From NCBI RefSeq assembly GCF_000725885.1, contig NZ_JODR01000001.1:310001-374000 (forward strand): a DNA stretch of 64,000 nt. Reading direction: 5' to 3'. Position 1 is the stretch's first letter. Every line of letters begins with the position of its first letter. Of the stretch, positions 55,259-63,337 are shown one piece after another. The notes under the pieces were generated by a model, which was given only the letters and a program-made list of their open reading frames with translations, was not told the DNA's origin and made no database searches. The position numbers and the translations under genes were made by a program. This DNA is from Streptomyces albus subsp. albus (GTDB lineage Bacteria; Actinomycetota; Actinomycetes; Streptomycetales; Streptomycetaceae).

Positions 55259-55672
55259 CTACGCGCGGTGCGTGGCGAGCACGTCGTACTCGACGGAGAC
55301 GCGTACGACGTGCTCGTGCCGGCCGGTGCCGTCCGGGCCCATTGGCGAGGGCGTCGTCGCAGTGCAGATGATCACGGGCGTGCCGTCCGGTAGGACGGTG
55401 TCCGACAGCCCGTTCACCGCGTCGTACATGTCGTACGCGCGGGCGTAGGACACGCGCGGGTCTGTCGTACCGCGCACGCGCACCTGCACGAGGATGGCGT
55501 CGTACGCGATTGCGGCGTTCTGCGGGCCCGCGTCGTACGCGGTGAGCGACACGGCCTGGTCGGGCGTCGGGGGCATGGTGCCGACGAACGTGTCACCGGC
55601 CGTGCCGGTCTCGTCGTACGACAGCAGGCCGAGCGATTCGAGCAGCAGCGCGAGGCCGTGTACGACGCTCAC
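55259..55672 (-). CDS. Minor capsid/tail-terminator-type protein
   Basis: A 137-residue protein: LALLLESLGLLSYDETGT, VSLTAYDAGPQNAAIAYDAI, LVQVRVRGTTDPRVSYARAY and HVVRVSVEYDVLATHRA. The pattern fits the phage minor capsid/tail terminator group (gpU-like) that caps the tail before head joining. GTG 55672 overlaps the upstream stop by four bases. Assignment rests on order and composition. Confidence 0.72.
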   Translation of the reverse strand: MSVVHGLALLLESLGLLSYDETGTAGDTFVGTMPPTPDQAVSLTAYDAGPQNAAIAYDAILVQVRVRGTTDPRVSYARAYDMYDAVNGLSDTVLPDGTPVIICTATTPSPMGPDGTGRHEHVVRVSVEYDVLATHRA

Positions 55673-56019
55673 CGCAGGGCCCGCCGAACTTGGGCAGCGA
55701 TGATCTGCTGCATGGTCGCGGCCTCCTCGTTCAACGGCTGTTCGAGGTACTTGGGGCCTCGGCCGGCGTCGTGCCGAAGCGTCATGTCCTCGTGCTGCCG
55801 CACGGCGTACGGGGTGTCGTACGCCACGGCGCCCGTGAGCTGCTGCTCGTCGACCGTCGCCGTGCCGGACCGTTCGAGGGTGCCCTCCTCGATGGGGACG
55901 CGGGCCCGCGAGACCTGTAGCAGGTGCTCGACCGCGAGGCGCACGCCCCGGGCCGCGCCCGCGTGCGCGCGGCCCTCCACAGCCTGTGTGTTCCACCGGA
56001 TACGGGCATGCTGTGTCAC
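55669..56019 (-). CDS. HK97 gp10-like minor capsid/connector protein
   Basis: A 116-residue protein: VEGRAHAGAARGVRLAVEHL, SRARVPIEEGTLERSGTATV, YDTPYAVRQHEDMTLRHDAG and PKYLEQPLNEEAATMQQIIA. The YDTPYAV...YHE-like and KYLE-P pattern is that of the HK97-gp10/minor capsid group. GTG 56019 gives the four-base overlap seen throughout the operon; an in-frame GTG at 56025 is an alternative. Confidence 0.8.
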   Translation of the reverse strand: MTQHARIRWNTQAVEGRAHAGAARGVRLAVEHLLQVSRARVPIEEGTLERSGTATVDEQQLTGAVAYDTPYAVRQHEDMTLRHDAGRGPKYLEQPLNEEAATMQQIIAAQVRRALR

Positions 56020-56333
56020 TCGCACATCACCTCGACGGATTCGGGCACGGGCAGTCCGGGCGCGGAGTGATGGGCGACGGTGAGCGCGCGCGTGATCCGG
56101 CCGGACGGCAGGGTGAGGCGGGACTCGGCTGGGCAGTCGAGATCCGGCTCGGCGATGATCTGCGCTGTAGAGGTGACCTCGCGGCCCTCACGGTCGCGGA
56201 CGGTGCGCACCGTCTCGGCGACCAGGGCGCGCACCGTGACCGGGGGCCCGTACGTCGGCCCGTACGCGGAATCGCCGAGATACGGCTCGACAGCCACCGT
56301 GTGCCGCAGCAGCCACCCGGGGACGCCGGTCAC
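56016..56333 (-). CDS. Head-tail adaptor/stopper protein
   Basis: A 105-residue strand-rich protein: LLRHTVAVEPYLGDSAYGPT, VTVRALVAETVRTVRDREGR, STAQIIAEPDLDCPAESRLT and the C-terminal LPVPESVEVMCE. It lies between the connector and gp10-like genes, as head closure proteins do. GTG 56333 overlaps the upstream stop by four bases. Confidence 0.75.
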   Translation of the reverse strand: MTGVPGWLLRHTVAVEPYLGDSAYGPTYGPPVTVRALVAETVRTVRDREGREVTSTAQIIAEPDLDCPAESRLTLPSGRITRALTVAHHSAPGLPVPESVEVMCE

Positions 56334-56719
56334 CAGATCACCCCCGGCAGCAGACCGGCCCGCCGAAGCGCACGGTGCGCGCGGGGGGCGAGGTCCACAT
56401 CGCCCGCGGCCGTCGGCCCGTCCTTACGGCCGGACAGGGACACGGGCCCAATGGAGACGCTGTCCCACCGGCCGGCCGCCCCGGTGCCGTCGTCGCCCGT
56501 GGCGAGCTGGTACTCGACCTGCGCGCACGTGGCGTTGGCGAGGGCCTGCACGACGGCCGGGTCGGTGGGCATGCCCGTCTCGTCGGTGCGGTAGACGGCT
56601 GACAGGAGCGCGTCGTCCACGTCCTCACTGGCGCGGGCGAGCAGCCGCTCGGCGCCGGGCGGGGCCGGCTGCCCGGTCCACGCCGCGAGCTGTTCGGGGG
56701 TGGCGTAGACACGGGGCAC
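56330..56719 (-). CDS. Head-tail connector protein (gp6/gp15-like)
   Basis: A 129-residue helical protein: YATPEQLAAWTGQPAPPGAE, RLLARASEDVDDALLSAVYR, PAVVQALANATCAQVEYQLA and a C-terminal RAHRALRRAGLLPGVIW. The LL-RAS-xVD and AT-AQVEY helices are typical of the adaptor that docks on the portal. It follows the small gene at 56723 by three bases. Confidence 0.82.
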   Translation of the reverse strand: MPRVYATPEQLAAWTGQPAPPGAERLLARASEDVDDALLSAVYRTDETGMPTDPAVVQALANATCAQVEYQLATGDDGTGAAGRWDSVSIGPVSLSGRKDGPTAAGDVDLAPRAHRALRRAGLLPGVIW

Positions 56720-56722
56720 CGG

Positions 56723-56968
56723 TCATCCCTCCTTGGGCCTGCTCCGGGCACGCCCGGCCGTCTTGGCGTCGTCGGCCGTCTTGGCGTGCTGCTCCGGTGA
56801 CGGCCGGGTCGGCGTGGCGTCGCCAGCGACGGGCTCGACGGTGTAGCCCTTCCGCAGGAAGTACGCGACGGCGTTCTCGTCGTCGGTCTCAGCTGTGCCA
56901 CCAGCGAAACGGACGCCGGCGACCACACCTGAGAAGTCCGTGACCGGGGACGTGATCGTGTGCAACAT
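56723..56968 (-). CDS. Small virion-associated protein (81 aa)
   Basis: An 81-residue protein: VTDFSGVVAGVRFAGGTAET, AVAYFLRKGYTVEPV, then a charged Lys/Asp-rich tail (HAKTADDAKTAGRARSRPKE). Similar short proteins with a GV-F--G-A and Y-L-K-GY pattern follow the coat gene in many actinophages and may decorate the head. Function unproven. Confidence 0.65.
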   Translation of the reverse strand: MLHTITSPVTDFSGVVAGVRFAGGTAETDDENAVAYFLRKGYTVEPVAGDATPTRPSPEQHAKTADDAKTAGRARSRPKEG

Positions 56969-56978
56969 GGTCGCCCCC

Positions 56979-57113
56979 TCAGCCCTTGGCCTTGCCCTGC
57001 GGACGCCTGCCGGCCTTCCCGCCCGACGGGCCAGCCGTCGGCCCGGAGGACGCCGCGGGGGACGCAGCCGGGCCGGTCGGCGTCTCCTGGTGATAGCGGC
57101 GCAGCATCATCAC
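56979..57113 (-). CDS. Very small basic phage protein (44 aa)
   Basis: A 44-residue protein starting VMMLRRYHQETPTGPAASPA and ending GRRPQGKAKG. It is Pro/Ala/Ser/Gly-rich and basic. GTG 57113 overlaps the coat stop by four bases (GTGA), which with the preserved frame up to 10 bases before the next gene supports it. Function unknown. Confidence 0.6.
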   Translation of the reverse strand: MMMLRRYHQETPTGPAASPAASSGPTAGPSGGKAGRRPQGKAKG

Positions 57114-57964
57114 GCCCCTCCCTCGGTGGCGAGGGTGCCAACGCACACGCCCTCGTCGTCCAGCCGCTTCACCGCGTAGTGCACGTTCGTGGTGATCACG
57201 GTCGTGCGCTTGAGGATGTCGCGGTCGGTCTCCACGATCGGTCGACGCTTGTAGAGCAGGCCGAGCGAGTTGGTCTTGAGCATGAGGAACGTGCCCGCGG
57301 CGAGACGGTCGGTGACTACGACCGGAATCCCGGCCATGGCACCGATGGTGCCCGTGGTGACGGGGATCGAGGTCCCGAGCTTGGCCGCGTCGGTGAACTG
57401 GTTGTCGTCCCACACCTGCGTGCGCTGCGCGCTGTTGATGAAGATGCCCGCGAAGTCGGACGGATCGAACTCGTCGCCGAACATGGCGGCGGCGTGGTTG
57501 ATCACCTTCCACGACAGGGCGGTCTCGGTGGCGGTGTACCGGTAGGGGGTGCCGCCGCCCTGTGCGGTCTCGTCGGCCTGTGCCTGGGCGATCAGGTCGG
57601 CGTCGACCTTGCGGGCGGCGAGGATGCCGAACTGCCGCTGCGCCTCGCCGCGCGGGTCGCCGAGCGCGGTCAACAGGGCCTTGTCGGTGATCTCGACAGC
57701 CTTGCCGGCTTCCTTGATGGTGGCCGAGCTGCTGCTCTGCCCCATCACGGACGTGCCCATGGGCACGGCCTCGGTCAGCTCGTCGAGGTCGCCGAGGCGC
57801 CCCCACTTCGGGAAGTTGATTGTGTCGCCGGGCTGTCCTTCGAGAGTGCTGTCGGTGAGGACGGCGGACGAGCCGCCCACGCGCACGGCCCCCTTGAACT
57901 TTGCCTGTGCCATGTCGGCCCACACCTCGGGGACGATCAGGTTCGCGGCCTTCGTCTCGGCCAT
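57110..57964 (-). CDS. Major capsid (coat) protein
   Basis: A 284-residue coat protein placed after the scaffold gene: ANLIVPEVWADMAQAKFKGA, GDTINFPKWGRLGDLDELTE, EAGKAVEITDKALLTALGDP, INHAAAMFGDEFDPSDFAGI, IPVVVTDRLAAGTFLMLKTN and IVETDRDILKRTTVITTNVH. The pattern is that of the P22-coat/N4-gp56-like group with the HK97 fold. No N-terminal delta domain is fused, since a separate scaffold precedes it. ATG 57964; GAGGAGTAACCGTC is the ribosome-binding site. Confidence 0.92.
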   Translation of the reverse strand: MAETKAANLIVPEVWADMAQAKFKGAVRVGGSSAVLTDSTLEGQPGDTINFPKWGRLGDLDELTEAVPMGTSVMGQSSSSATIKEAGKAVEITDKALLTALGDPRGEAQRQFGILAARKVDADLIAQAQADETAQGGGTPYRYTATETALSWKVINHAAAMFGDEFDPSDFAGIFINSAQRTQVWDDNQFTDAAKLGTSIPVTTGTIGAMAGIPVVVTDRLAAGTFLMLKTNSLGLLYKRRPIVETDRDILKRTTVITTNVHYAVKRLDDEGVCVGTLATEGGA

Positions 57965-58030
57965 GACGGTTACTCCTCACTGAGTGCCGGCGCGTTGCCG
58001 GGCGGTCGGGGTGCCCGGCGGGCGGCCGGG

Positions 58031-58720
58031 TCAGGAACCGGCGGCGAGGCGCCGGTACGTGTCGGGGTCGGACTGGTACAGCTCGGCCCGCGCCGCATAG
58101 TCCATGGCGGCGAACTGCGCGGGCGTGACGCCCTCGGACGGGGGCCCGGAGAACTCCGCCCCGCCGCGTGCCGGTCCGGCCGGCTGCCGCTGGGCGGCGA
58201 GTCGGGGGTTCGCCTCGACGGCGGCGGTAATCGCCGCGGCGATGGCGTCGGTGTCGGCCGGCTCGAGGTCGGCGACGGCGGCGGCGAACTGGCGGGAGTC
58301 GAGCAGCGCGTCGGGGTCGCCGCCTGCCTCCCGAGCGGTCCGGTAGACGGCGAGCTCGACGGCCGTCTGTCGGGCCCTGGCCTGCTCGGCGGCGAGCTGC
58401 TGCGCGAGCTGGTCGGGGTCCGGCGGGGTGTCGTCGTCGACGATGCCGAGCGCCTTGCCGATCTGCTGCGCGAGCTCAGCGCGGGCCTCGTCGGCGGCAC
58501 GCTGCTTGGCGGTGACGCGTGACTTGCCCGCTTCCTTGCGAGCGTTGGCGAGCTCGGCCTCAAGGCGGGCGATCTGTGCGGCGGTGTCCTCGCTCTGCTG
58601 CTGCCGCTCACTGGACGGCTGCGCGGCGGGCGGGGCGGATATCGGCGCGGTGGTCGGGTCCTGCCCGCCCTCGCTGGCCGGGGCGCCCTGCTGGCCGGAG
58701 GTGCCGTTGTCGTCGCTCAT
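58031..58720 (-). CDS. Capsid scaffolding protein
   Basis: A 229-residue acidic protein with a disordered head (SDDNGTSGQQGAPASEGGQD), a long coiled coil (AAQIARLEAELANARKEAGK, QRAADEARAELAQQIGKALG) and a short C-terminal part (AQFAAMDYAARAELYQSDPD, TYRRLAAGS) that would contact the coat. This is the standard scaffold layout. GGAGGGCACC precedes ATG 58720. It is upstream of the coat gene. Confidence 0.88.
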   Translation of the reverse strand: MSDDNGTSGQQGAPASEGGQDPTTAPISAPPAAQPSSERQQQSEDTAAQIARLEAELANARKEAGKSRVTAKQRAADEARAELAQQIGKALGIVDDDTPPDPDQLAQQLAAEQARARQTAVELAVYRTAREAGGDPDALLDSRQFAAAVADLEPADTDAIAAAITAAVEANPRLAAQRQPAGPARGGAEFSGPPSEGVTPAQFAAMDYAARAELYQSDPDTYRRLAAGS

Positions 58721-58777
58721 GGTGCCCTCCTGGGGCTGGTCGGCCCGCTCCTGGCGGGCGTGTGGGCATAGCAGAAA

Positions 58778-58808
58778 GGGCCCGCACCTGGCGGGCCCGG
58801 CGTACATT
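58778..58808. promoter_or_regulatory. Minus-strand terminator-like hairpin and plus-strand -10 box
   Basis: GGGCCCGC (58778-58785) pairs with GCGGGCCC (58791-58798). On the minus strand it is followed by TTTCTGCT, like an intrinsic (possibly partial) terminator before the scaffold gene. On the plus strand TACATT (58803-58808) follows, 6 bases before ATG 58815. Confidence 0.45.
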
Positions 58809-58814
58809 GCTGAT

Positions 58815-59000
58815 ATGAGCCAATATGCGAGGCAGGTTGCCGGGCGGTGTCGCAGGTGTTCCGCCGGGCTGGTCCAAGAGATCAGAGAGTTTCGTACGTG
58901 GGGCCCGGATGTGATCAAAAAGCCGATCGGTGACCCGCACTGTCCCTCGTGCACGGTGGCCGAGTTGGAGGAGTTCGACAGGCAGAACCAGCCTGAATAG
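58815..59000 (+). CDS. Zinc-ribbon moron protein on the opposite strand (61 aa)
   Basis: A 61-residue protein (MSQYARQVAGRCRRCSAGLV, then DPHCPSCTVAELEEFDRQNQ) with two CxxC pairs 31 residues apart. It is on the plus strand inside the minus-strand late operon. No Shine-Dalgarno is present; TACATT lies 6 bases before the ATG, the layout of a leaderless transcript. Such independently transcribed insertions (morons) are often expressed from the prophage. Function unknown. Confidence 0.65.
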   Translation: MSQYARQVAGRCRRCSAGLVQEIREFRTWGPDVIKKPIGDPHCPSCTVAELEEFDRQNQPE

Positions 59001-59033
59001 AGGCGGAGCGTCCGCCGGGGCCTTGCGGCCTGG

Positions 59034-59204
59034 CTATTCGGTGGGCTTCTGCCGGGCGAGTGGTCGAGTCTCTGCGTAGCCGCGAACCCACGCGCGGCGC
59101 AGGATCGAGCCGGACGGGTGCGGGCAGGTGGTCGGGCGGTCGCCGCGGCGGCCTGCCTCGCGGCCGGCGGTCACGGCCCGGACGATGTCCTCACGCGTCC
59201 CCAC
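59034..59204 (-). CDS. Rmf/CrpP-like small protein (56 aa)
   Basis: A 56-residue protein: TREDIVRAVTAGREAGRRGD, then RPTTCPHPSGSILRRAWVRG and YAETRPLARQKPTE. The spacing A-x-AGREAGRRG ... CPHP ... LRRAWVRGY is that of the ribosome modulation factor/CrpP family (AG-x-A-x-x-G, CPY/CPH, R-x-W-x-x-GY). The GTG 59204 follows a perfect CCGGAGG that lies inside the end of the MuF gene. Family members bind ribosomes or, for CrpP, were reported to act on ciprofloxacin; which applies here is unknown. Confidence 0.75.
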   Translation of the reverse strand: MGTREDIVRAVTAGREAGRRGDRPTTCPHPSGSILRRAWVRGYAETRPLARQKPTE

Positions 59205-59207
59205 GGG

Positions 59208-61424
59208 CTACCTCCGGTTCTGGTGCTCGGCCTCATTCTGCCGGGCCCGCTCGGCGGCTGCCGACCGTATGCCGGTCGCCTTCTCGATGAACTCGGCTTG
59301 CGTCATACGTCCGTTGCGGGCCCACCACTCTTTGAGCTCGTCGGACGCGCGGGTGTAGGCGATCCTCGCCGGCCCCGAGAACAGGGTCGCCGGGTCGACG
59401 CCGTCGGCCTCGGCCCGCTTGTTGAGCAGGTAGCCGCGGCACGCCTCCTCGGCCTTGAGGTACTGGTCGTACACGTACTCGTCGTACAGGGCGCGGGCCT
59501 CGCGGCGCGTAATACGCCGCTCCTCGGGCTCCTGGTCGGAGGCGTCGGACGTGTGCGACAGGGCGTCGGACACGTCCGACCACGCGTCGTCGTCGGCGAG
59601 CCGTCCCCACTCCTCCGGGTCCGGCGCCGGGCGCACCGCTGCATCGAGCGCGTCACGGTCGGCCAGCAGGTCGACCACGGCATCGCCCGTGTCCGACGCG
59701 GCCGGCATAGGCACCGCGTCGCGGTGATCCATCTCGGCAGCGATCCGGGCGAGCTCGCCCTCGTCGGCGTACTGCATGCACCACGCGAGATCGTCGTCGG
59801 ACACGTCCGACAGATCGTCGGCCAGCCGTCCGCCCGGGAAGTGCCGGGCGAGCATGTCGCGCCGGCGGGCCTCGGCCGCGAGATCCGCCAGCGTGCCAGG
59901 GTCGGCAGCGCGGGCCCGCGTGGCGAGGTCGGCATCGGACAGACGCGCCAGCTCGGGCCGCACACCGGGCAGGCGCGCGGCTAGGTCGCGCCGGTCCATC
60001 TCCGCCATGACGGCCAGGAGATCCCGCTCGTTGTCGAGCAGGGGCACGGCACGGGCGAGCTCGTCGTCGCCGTACGCGGTGAGGTCACCGCGGCGCACGT
60101 CGCCCTGTACCCGGTCGCGTAGCTGCTCGCGGTCGCGCCGGTCGGCCTCGGCCTCGATCCGGGAGCGGGCCCGGTCGTCGAGTGTGCCGCTGCGCATGGC
60201 GGCGGCGAGCTGGTCGTCGCTCATCTCCCGCACGCTCGCGTCGTCGCCCGACCAGACACGGGCGGCGTCAACCTGCTCGGGCGTCGTCTCGCGGCGCGGC
60301 TTCGGCAAGTTCGAGGCTCCGGGCTGTTCGCGCGCCCGCAGGCGTCGTAGGTCGGGGTGCGCGGCGAGGTGGTCGCGCTGCGCCTTCTGCCACTGCCGCA
60401 CCTTCGCGCGGGCGGCGCGCTGCGCCTCCGGGGAGACGGCGGCGGCCTCCCGACGCTTCCATTTGCGGATGTTCCGCTCGATGGCGCGCTGCCGCTGCCC
60501 GGCCTCGTACCCGGCAGGGTCGCTCTCGGCCTGCTCGACGACTGTCAGACCCGGGGTGTATGCGGACACGCTGTGCCGGCAGTTCGGGTGCTGGAGCCCT
60601 GCGTGGCGCGCCTCGTCGAGGCTGCCCGCTACCCGCACCGGCACCATGCGGCCGTCCTCGGTGGCGTGCTCGGCCTCGACGGTGCGCTCACCGGTCGGCC
60701 CGTCCAGCGCGAGTACGCGGCCCTCCCACGGGCGGCACAGCGGGCACTCGCGCGGCGCGTTCGACACGATGACCAGCCCTACACCGGCCTCGGTCAGCGT
60801 GCGCGTGTGCGCCTCGGTCGCGGCCCTGGCGGTCGCCGTGCGTACGGCCATCTCGGCGTATGACGTGAGCTGCCAGCGTCGGCCCGCACGGTCAGTGAAA
60901 CCGGAGATGCCTCGGTCCGCGAAGCGCTGCATGGCGTTCTGCGTGGCCTGGCGGCGGGTGGCGATGCCGAGTGACACGTCGCCGACGACGGTCGACACGA
61001 TGTCGCGGAAGCCATCGAGTACGGCGCGCAGAATGCTGCGGTGCGTCGCCGTGAGGCGGTCGACCGTCTCTTGTGCGATGCGGTCGACGGCCTGCGCCTG
61101 CGGGGTGACCTCGTCGACCAGCCGTCGGGCGTCGTCGTCGAGGGCGCCCAGCTCAGCCATGCCCGCGCGGTGCCCGACGTTGTAGGCGTCGGCGACCGCG
61201 TCGAACACGTCAAGCGTGACGGCGCGGCCGAGCTCGTCGACAACGGCTTGAGACGACCGGCGCAACGCCTGTACGGCGGCGAGCTTCCGCTCGGCCCACC
61301 CGGGCGCGTCGAGACCGGCCGCGAGCTGGCGGGCGATGATGCCGAGTAGCCGCTCCTCGGCGCCCGCGTACAGATCGCGCGTCCGCTCCGCGAGGGGTTC
61401 GACCATGCCCGGGTGAATCGGCAT
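59208..61424 (-). CDS. Large MuF-type head morphogenesis protein with helical repeats
   Basis: A 738-residue minor head protein. Residues ~1-300 form the phage minor capsid/MuF-like region: RRWQLTSYAEMAVRTATARA, then NAPRECPLCRPWEGRVLALD and LQHPNCRHSVSAYTPGL, whose Cys/His pattern is the family signature. The C-terminal extension is unusually long. At ~400-570 four degenerate ~40-residue units recur, each with a -SDDxLA- start and an -ExDRRD- end (for example YGDDELARAVPLL...MAEMDRRD). The last ~140 residues (LYDEYVYDQYLKAEEACRGY) match nothing I know. MuF proteins enter with the DNA and often carry effector domains. Confidence 0.85.
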   Translation of the reverse strand: MPIHPGMVEPLAERTRDLYAGAEERLLGIIARQLAAGLDAPGWAERKLAAVQALRRSSQAVVDELGRAVTLDVFDAVADAYNVGHRAGMAELGALDDDARRLVDEVTPQAQAVDRIAQETVDRLTATHRSILRAVLDGFRDIVSTVVGDVSLGIATRRQATQNAMQRFADRGISGFTDRAGRRWQLTSYAEMAVRTATARAATEAHTRTLTEAGVGLVIVSNAPRECPLCRPWEGRVLALDGPTGERTVEAEHATEDGRMVPVRVAGSLDEARHAGLQHPNCRHSVSAYTPGLTVVEQAESDPAGYEAGQRQRAIERNIRKWKRREAAAVSPEAQRAARAKVRQWQKAQRDHLAAHPDLRRLRAREQPGASNLPKPRRETTPEQVDAARVWSGDDASVREMSDDQLAAAMRSGTLDDRARSRIEAEADRRDREQLRDRVQGDVRRGDLTAYGDDELARAVPLLDNERDLLAVMAEMDRRDLAARLPGVRPELARLSDADLATRARAADPGTLADLAAEARRRDMLARHFPGGRLADDLSDVSDDDLAWCMQYADEGELARIAAEMDHRDAVPMPAASDTGDAVVDLLADRDALDAAVRPAPDPEEWGRLADDDAWSDVSDALSHTSDASDQEPEERRITRREARALYDEYVYDQYLKAEEACRGYLLNKRAEADGVDPATLFSGPARIAYTRASDELKEWWARNGRMTQAEFIEKATGIRSAAAERARQNEAEHQNRR

Positions 61425-61532
61425 CGACGTACCTCCTTCGTGTGAAGTACGTCGCGCAACCCCCGCGCTGACCTGCGGTGATAATCCCGTGTCACGTAGC
61501 ACGCCAACGCGCGGTTGAGCGATGGTGCCCGC

Positions 61533-61679
61533 ATGAAACTGGATCTCGCGGTGCCGGTCGCCGTCGGTGTGCTGTGCCTGGTCGTTGTCGGTTTGGTCGC
61601 GGTCGTGATGCTGGGACGGAACGGGGAGAGACGGGAACGTGCCGAGCGTGTGCTCCGCATCCTTTTCCGTGCCGAGTAG
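61533..61679 (+). CDS. Small single-TM moron protein on the opposite strand (48 aa)
   Basis: A 48-residue protein (MKLDLAVPVAVGVLCLVVVG, LVAVVMLGRNGERRERAERV, LRILFRAE): one membrane helix and a basic cytoplasmic tail. It is on the plus strand between the convergent ends of portal and MuF genes. No ribosome-binding site is seen; a GATAAT (61480-61485) or GATGGT (61521-61526, 6 bases before ATG) could be the -10 box. It could alter the lysogen surface, for example by excluding other phages (inference). Confidence 0.55.
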   Translation: MKLDLAVPVAVGVLCLVVVGLVAVVMLGRNGERRERAERVLRILFRAE

Positions 61680-61683
61680 TCCG

Positions 61684-63156
61684 TCACATGGGGAAGGCGT
61701 CAACGGGTGCGCCCGCGCCGGTCTCGGCGAGGATCGCGTCGACCTCGGCCTGTACGTCGCCGTCGTCCCACTCCGGGTGAAGGATCTTCACCTTGGTCTT
61801 GGTGGAGATGGCGCCGGCGCGGCTGAGCAGGTCGAGCGTCGTCGCGGTCTGCTGCTCGGACTCGGCGACACCGGCCCCGAACTCGACAGCGGGGCGCTCG
61901 GGCGTGATGCGCTGCCCGAACTGAACGGCGTCGAGCTGCAACAGGACGTGCAGCATGTCGGCGAGCGGGTGCCGGAAGTGGCCGGCTTTCTTCTTCCGGG
62001 TCGTCATGCTCCGGGAGTCGCGGGAGTCCGACTCGGTTGCGGTGATGGGCTGTCCGCCGCCGTCGAGGCCGAAGGACTGGGCGGAGTAGCCGGCGGACTG
62101 GGCGGCCTGCCGCATCGTGGCTTCCGCGGTGCGCTGGTGCTCGTCGACGCGGATGGCGAACTGAGCGAGCGTAATGCCGTTGCCCTCGGTCGGGGGCATC
62201 CGGAGTGAGGTCCATACCTCGCGGTCCTCGTCGAAGCTGGCGCCCCGGCCGGGCCCGTCGTCGCGGAGGTAGCCGTCCGGCACGATCAGCCGGGCGCGGG
62301 CGAGGCGGATGTCTCGGAGCCAGCTCGTCCAGGTCTCGTCGAGGCCGTCGAACAGGTCGTAGAGCGGGGCCGCGTAGTCGCTGCGCCCGAGGGGGGCGCC
62401 GCGGTGCCGCCTGTTCGGGAGCATGTTCGGCACGTATGCGGCTGTCAGGTCCCGGATACCGGTGCTGATCGTCTGCCCGTCGCCGTCGGTGTCGAGGGAG
62501 GTGGACAGTTCGGCCGTGTCCGGGTGCTCCGTGAGGGGCACGGGGCGGCCGACGTTGTCGGCGGTGCCCTGGTACAGGGCGTGCGTGATGCGGCCGGGCT
62601 CGTGCCGTTCGAAGTGGCGCAGCACGGTGTGGGCGTCGCCGGTCGCCAGCTCGCGCCAGAAGGTGACGGCGCGCAGCATGCCGAACCGGAACTCGGGGAT
62701 CGCGGCGTCGGGCTGCACCACGTCGAGGATGGGCCGGTCGACAAGGTCGCGGTCCCAGGTGGCGCGCAGGTAGACGCTGCCGAGTGCGGCGGCCTGCTCG
62801 GCGCCTGAGATGAGGGTCTGCTGTACGCGGCCCTCGTCGAGCAGCACGTCGAGGCGGGCCTGTGTGGCGGTGTCGGTGACGGTGATCGCTGGCATGTCCG
62901 CGAACAGCAAGTCGGCCGACGTGCTGGCGATGTCGCCGGGCAGGGGCACGTGCAGCCGGGTGTCTCGCCGCGGGTGGTGGTCGAGGGACGTGCGGCCCCA
63001 CAGACGGCGCCGCTCCGTCGGACGCGGGTGGTGCTCGTAGAGGCGGGCCAGGCGGCGCCGGTCGCCGGCGTACCACGTGTCGTCGACGGCGATCTCGCGG
63101 TACACCTCGGCCCACTGCGGCGGCGGCCACGGGGCGCCGGTCTCAGGGAGCGGCAT
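61684..63156 (-). CDS. Portal protein (SPP1 gp6-like)
   Basis: A 490-residue portal subunit: QWAEVYREIAVDDTWYAGDR, RLHVPLPGDIASTSADLLFA, AEQAAALGSVYLRATWDRDL, DLFDGLDETWTSWLRDIRLA and ATESDSRDSRSMTTRKKKAG. The W-Y-x-G-D-x-x-x-L start, VHVPLAGDIA-like strand and LDETWTSW helix are those of SPP1-gp6-like portals of actinophages. It forms the dodecameric DNA channel. Its ATG lies inside the preceding small gene (14-base overlap). Confidence 0.93.
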   Translation of the reverse strand: MPLPETGAPWPPPQWAEVYREIAVDDTWYAGDRRRLARLYEHHPRPTERRRLWGRTSLDHHPRRDTRLHVPLPGDIASTSADLLFADMPAITVTDTATQARLDVLLDEGRVQQTLISGAEQAAALGSVYLRATWDRDLVDRPILDVVQPDAAIPEFRFGMLRAVTFWRELATGDAHTVLRHFERHEPGRITHALYQGTADNVGRPVPLTEHPDTAELSTSLDTDGDGQTISTGIRDLTAAYVPNMLPNRRHRGAPLGRSDYAAPLYDLFDGLDETWTSWLRDIRLARARLIVPDGYLRDDGPGRGASFDEDREVWTSLRMPPTEGNGITLAQFAIRVDEHQRTAEATMRQAAQSAGYSAQSFGLDGGGQPITATESDSRDSRSMTTRKKKAGHFRHPLADMLHVLLQLDAVQFGQRITPERPAVEFGAGVAESEQQTATTLDLLSRAGAISTKTKVKILHPEWDDGDVQAEVDAILAETGAGAPVDAFPM

Positions 63157-63337
63157 CCGGGGTCACCTCCTGGGCGGTGCGGTCGAGCGCGTCGGCGGCG
63201 GCCCGGAACAGGTCGGCGAGGGCGGGCGTGAACGGCTTGCCCGGTGCGATGGTCAGCTCGCCGATTTCGCTCGTGTGGTCGCCGATGGTGAGCCGTACGG
63301 GCAGGGTGACTGTTGGGGCAGTCGGGGTGTCGGCCAT
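63143..63337 (-). CDS. Small phage protein between terminase and portal (64 aa)
   Basis: A 64-residue protein: TAPTVTLPVRLTIGDHTSEI, GELTIAPGKPFTPALADLFR and AAADALDRTAQEVTPDAAP. ATG 63337 shares a base with the terminase stop (TGATG) and its end overlaps the portal start by 14 bases, so it is translationally tied to both. No family is recognised. Confidence 0.72.
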   Translation of the reverse strand: MADTPTAPTVTLPVRLTIGDHTSEIGELTIAPGKPFTPALADLFRAAADALDRTAQEVTPDAAP

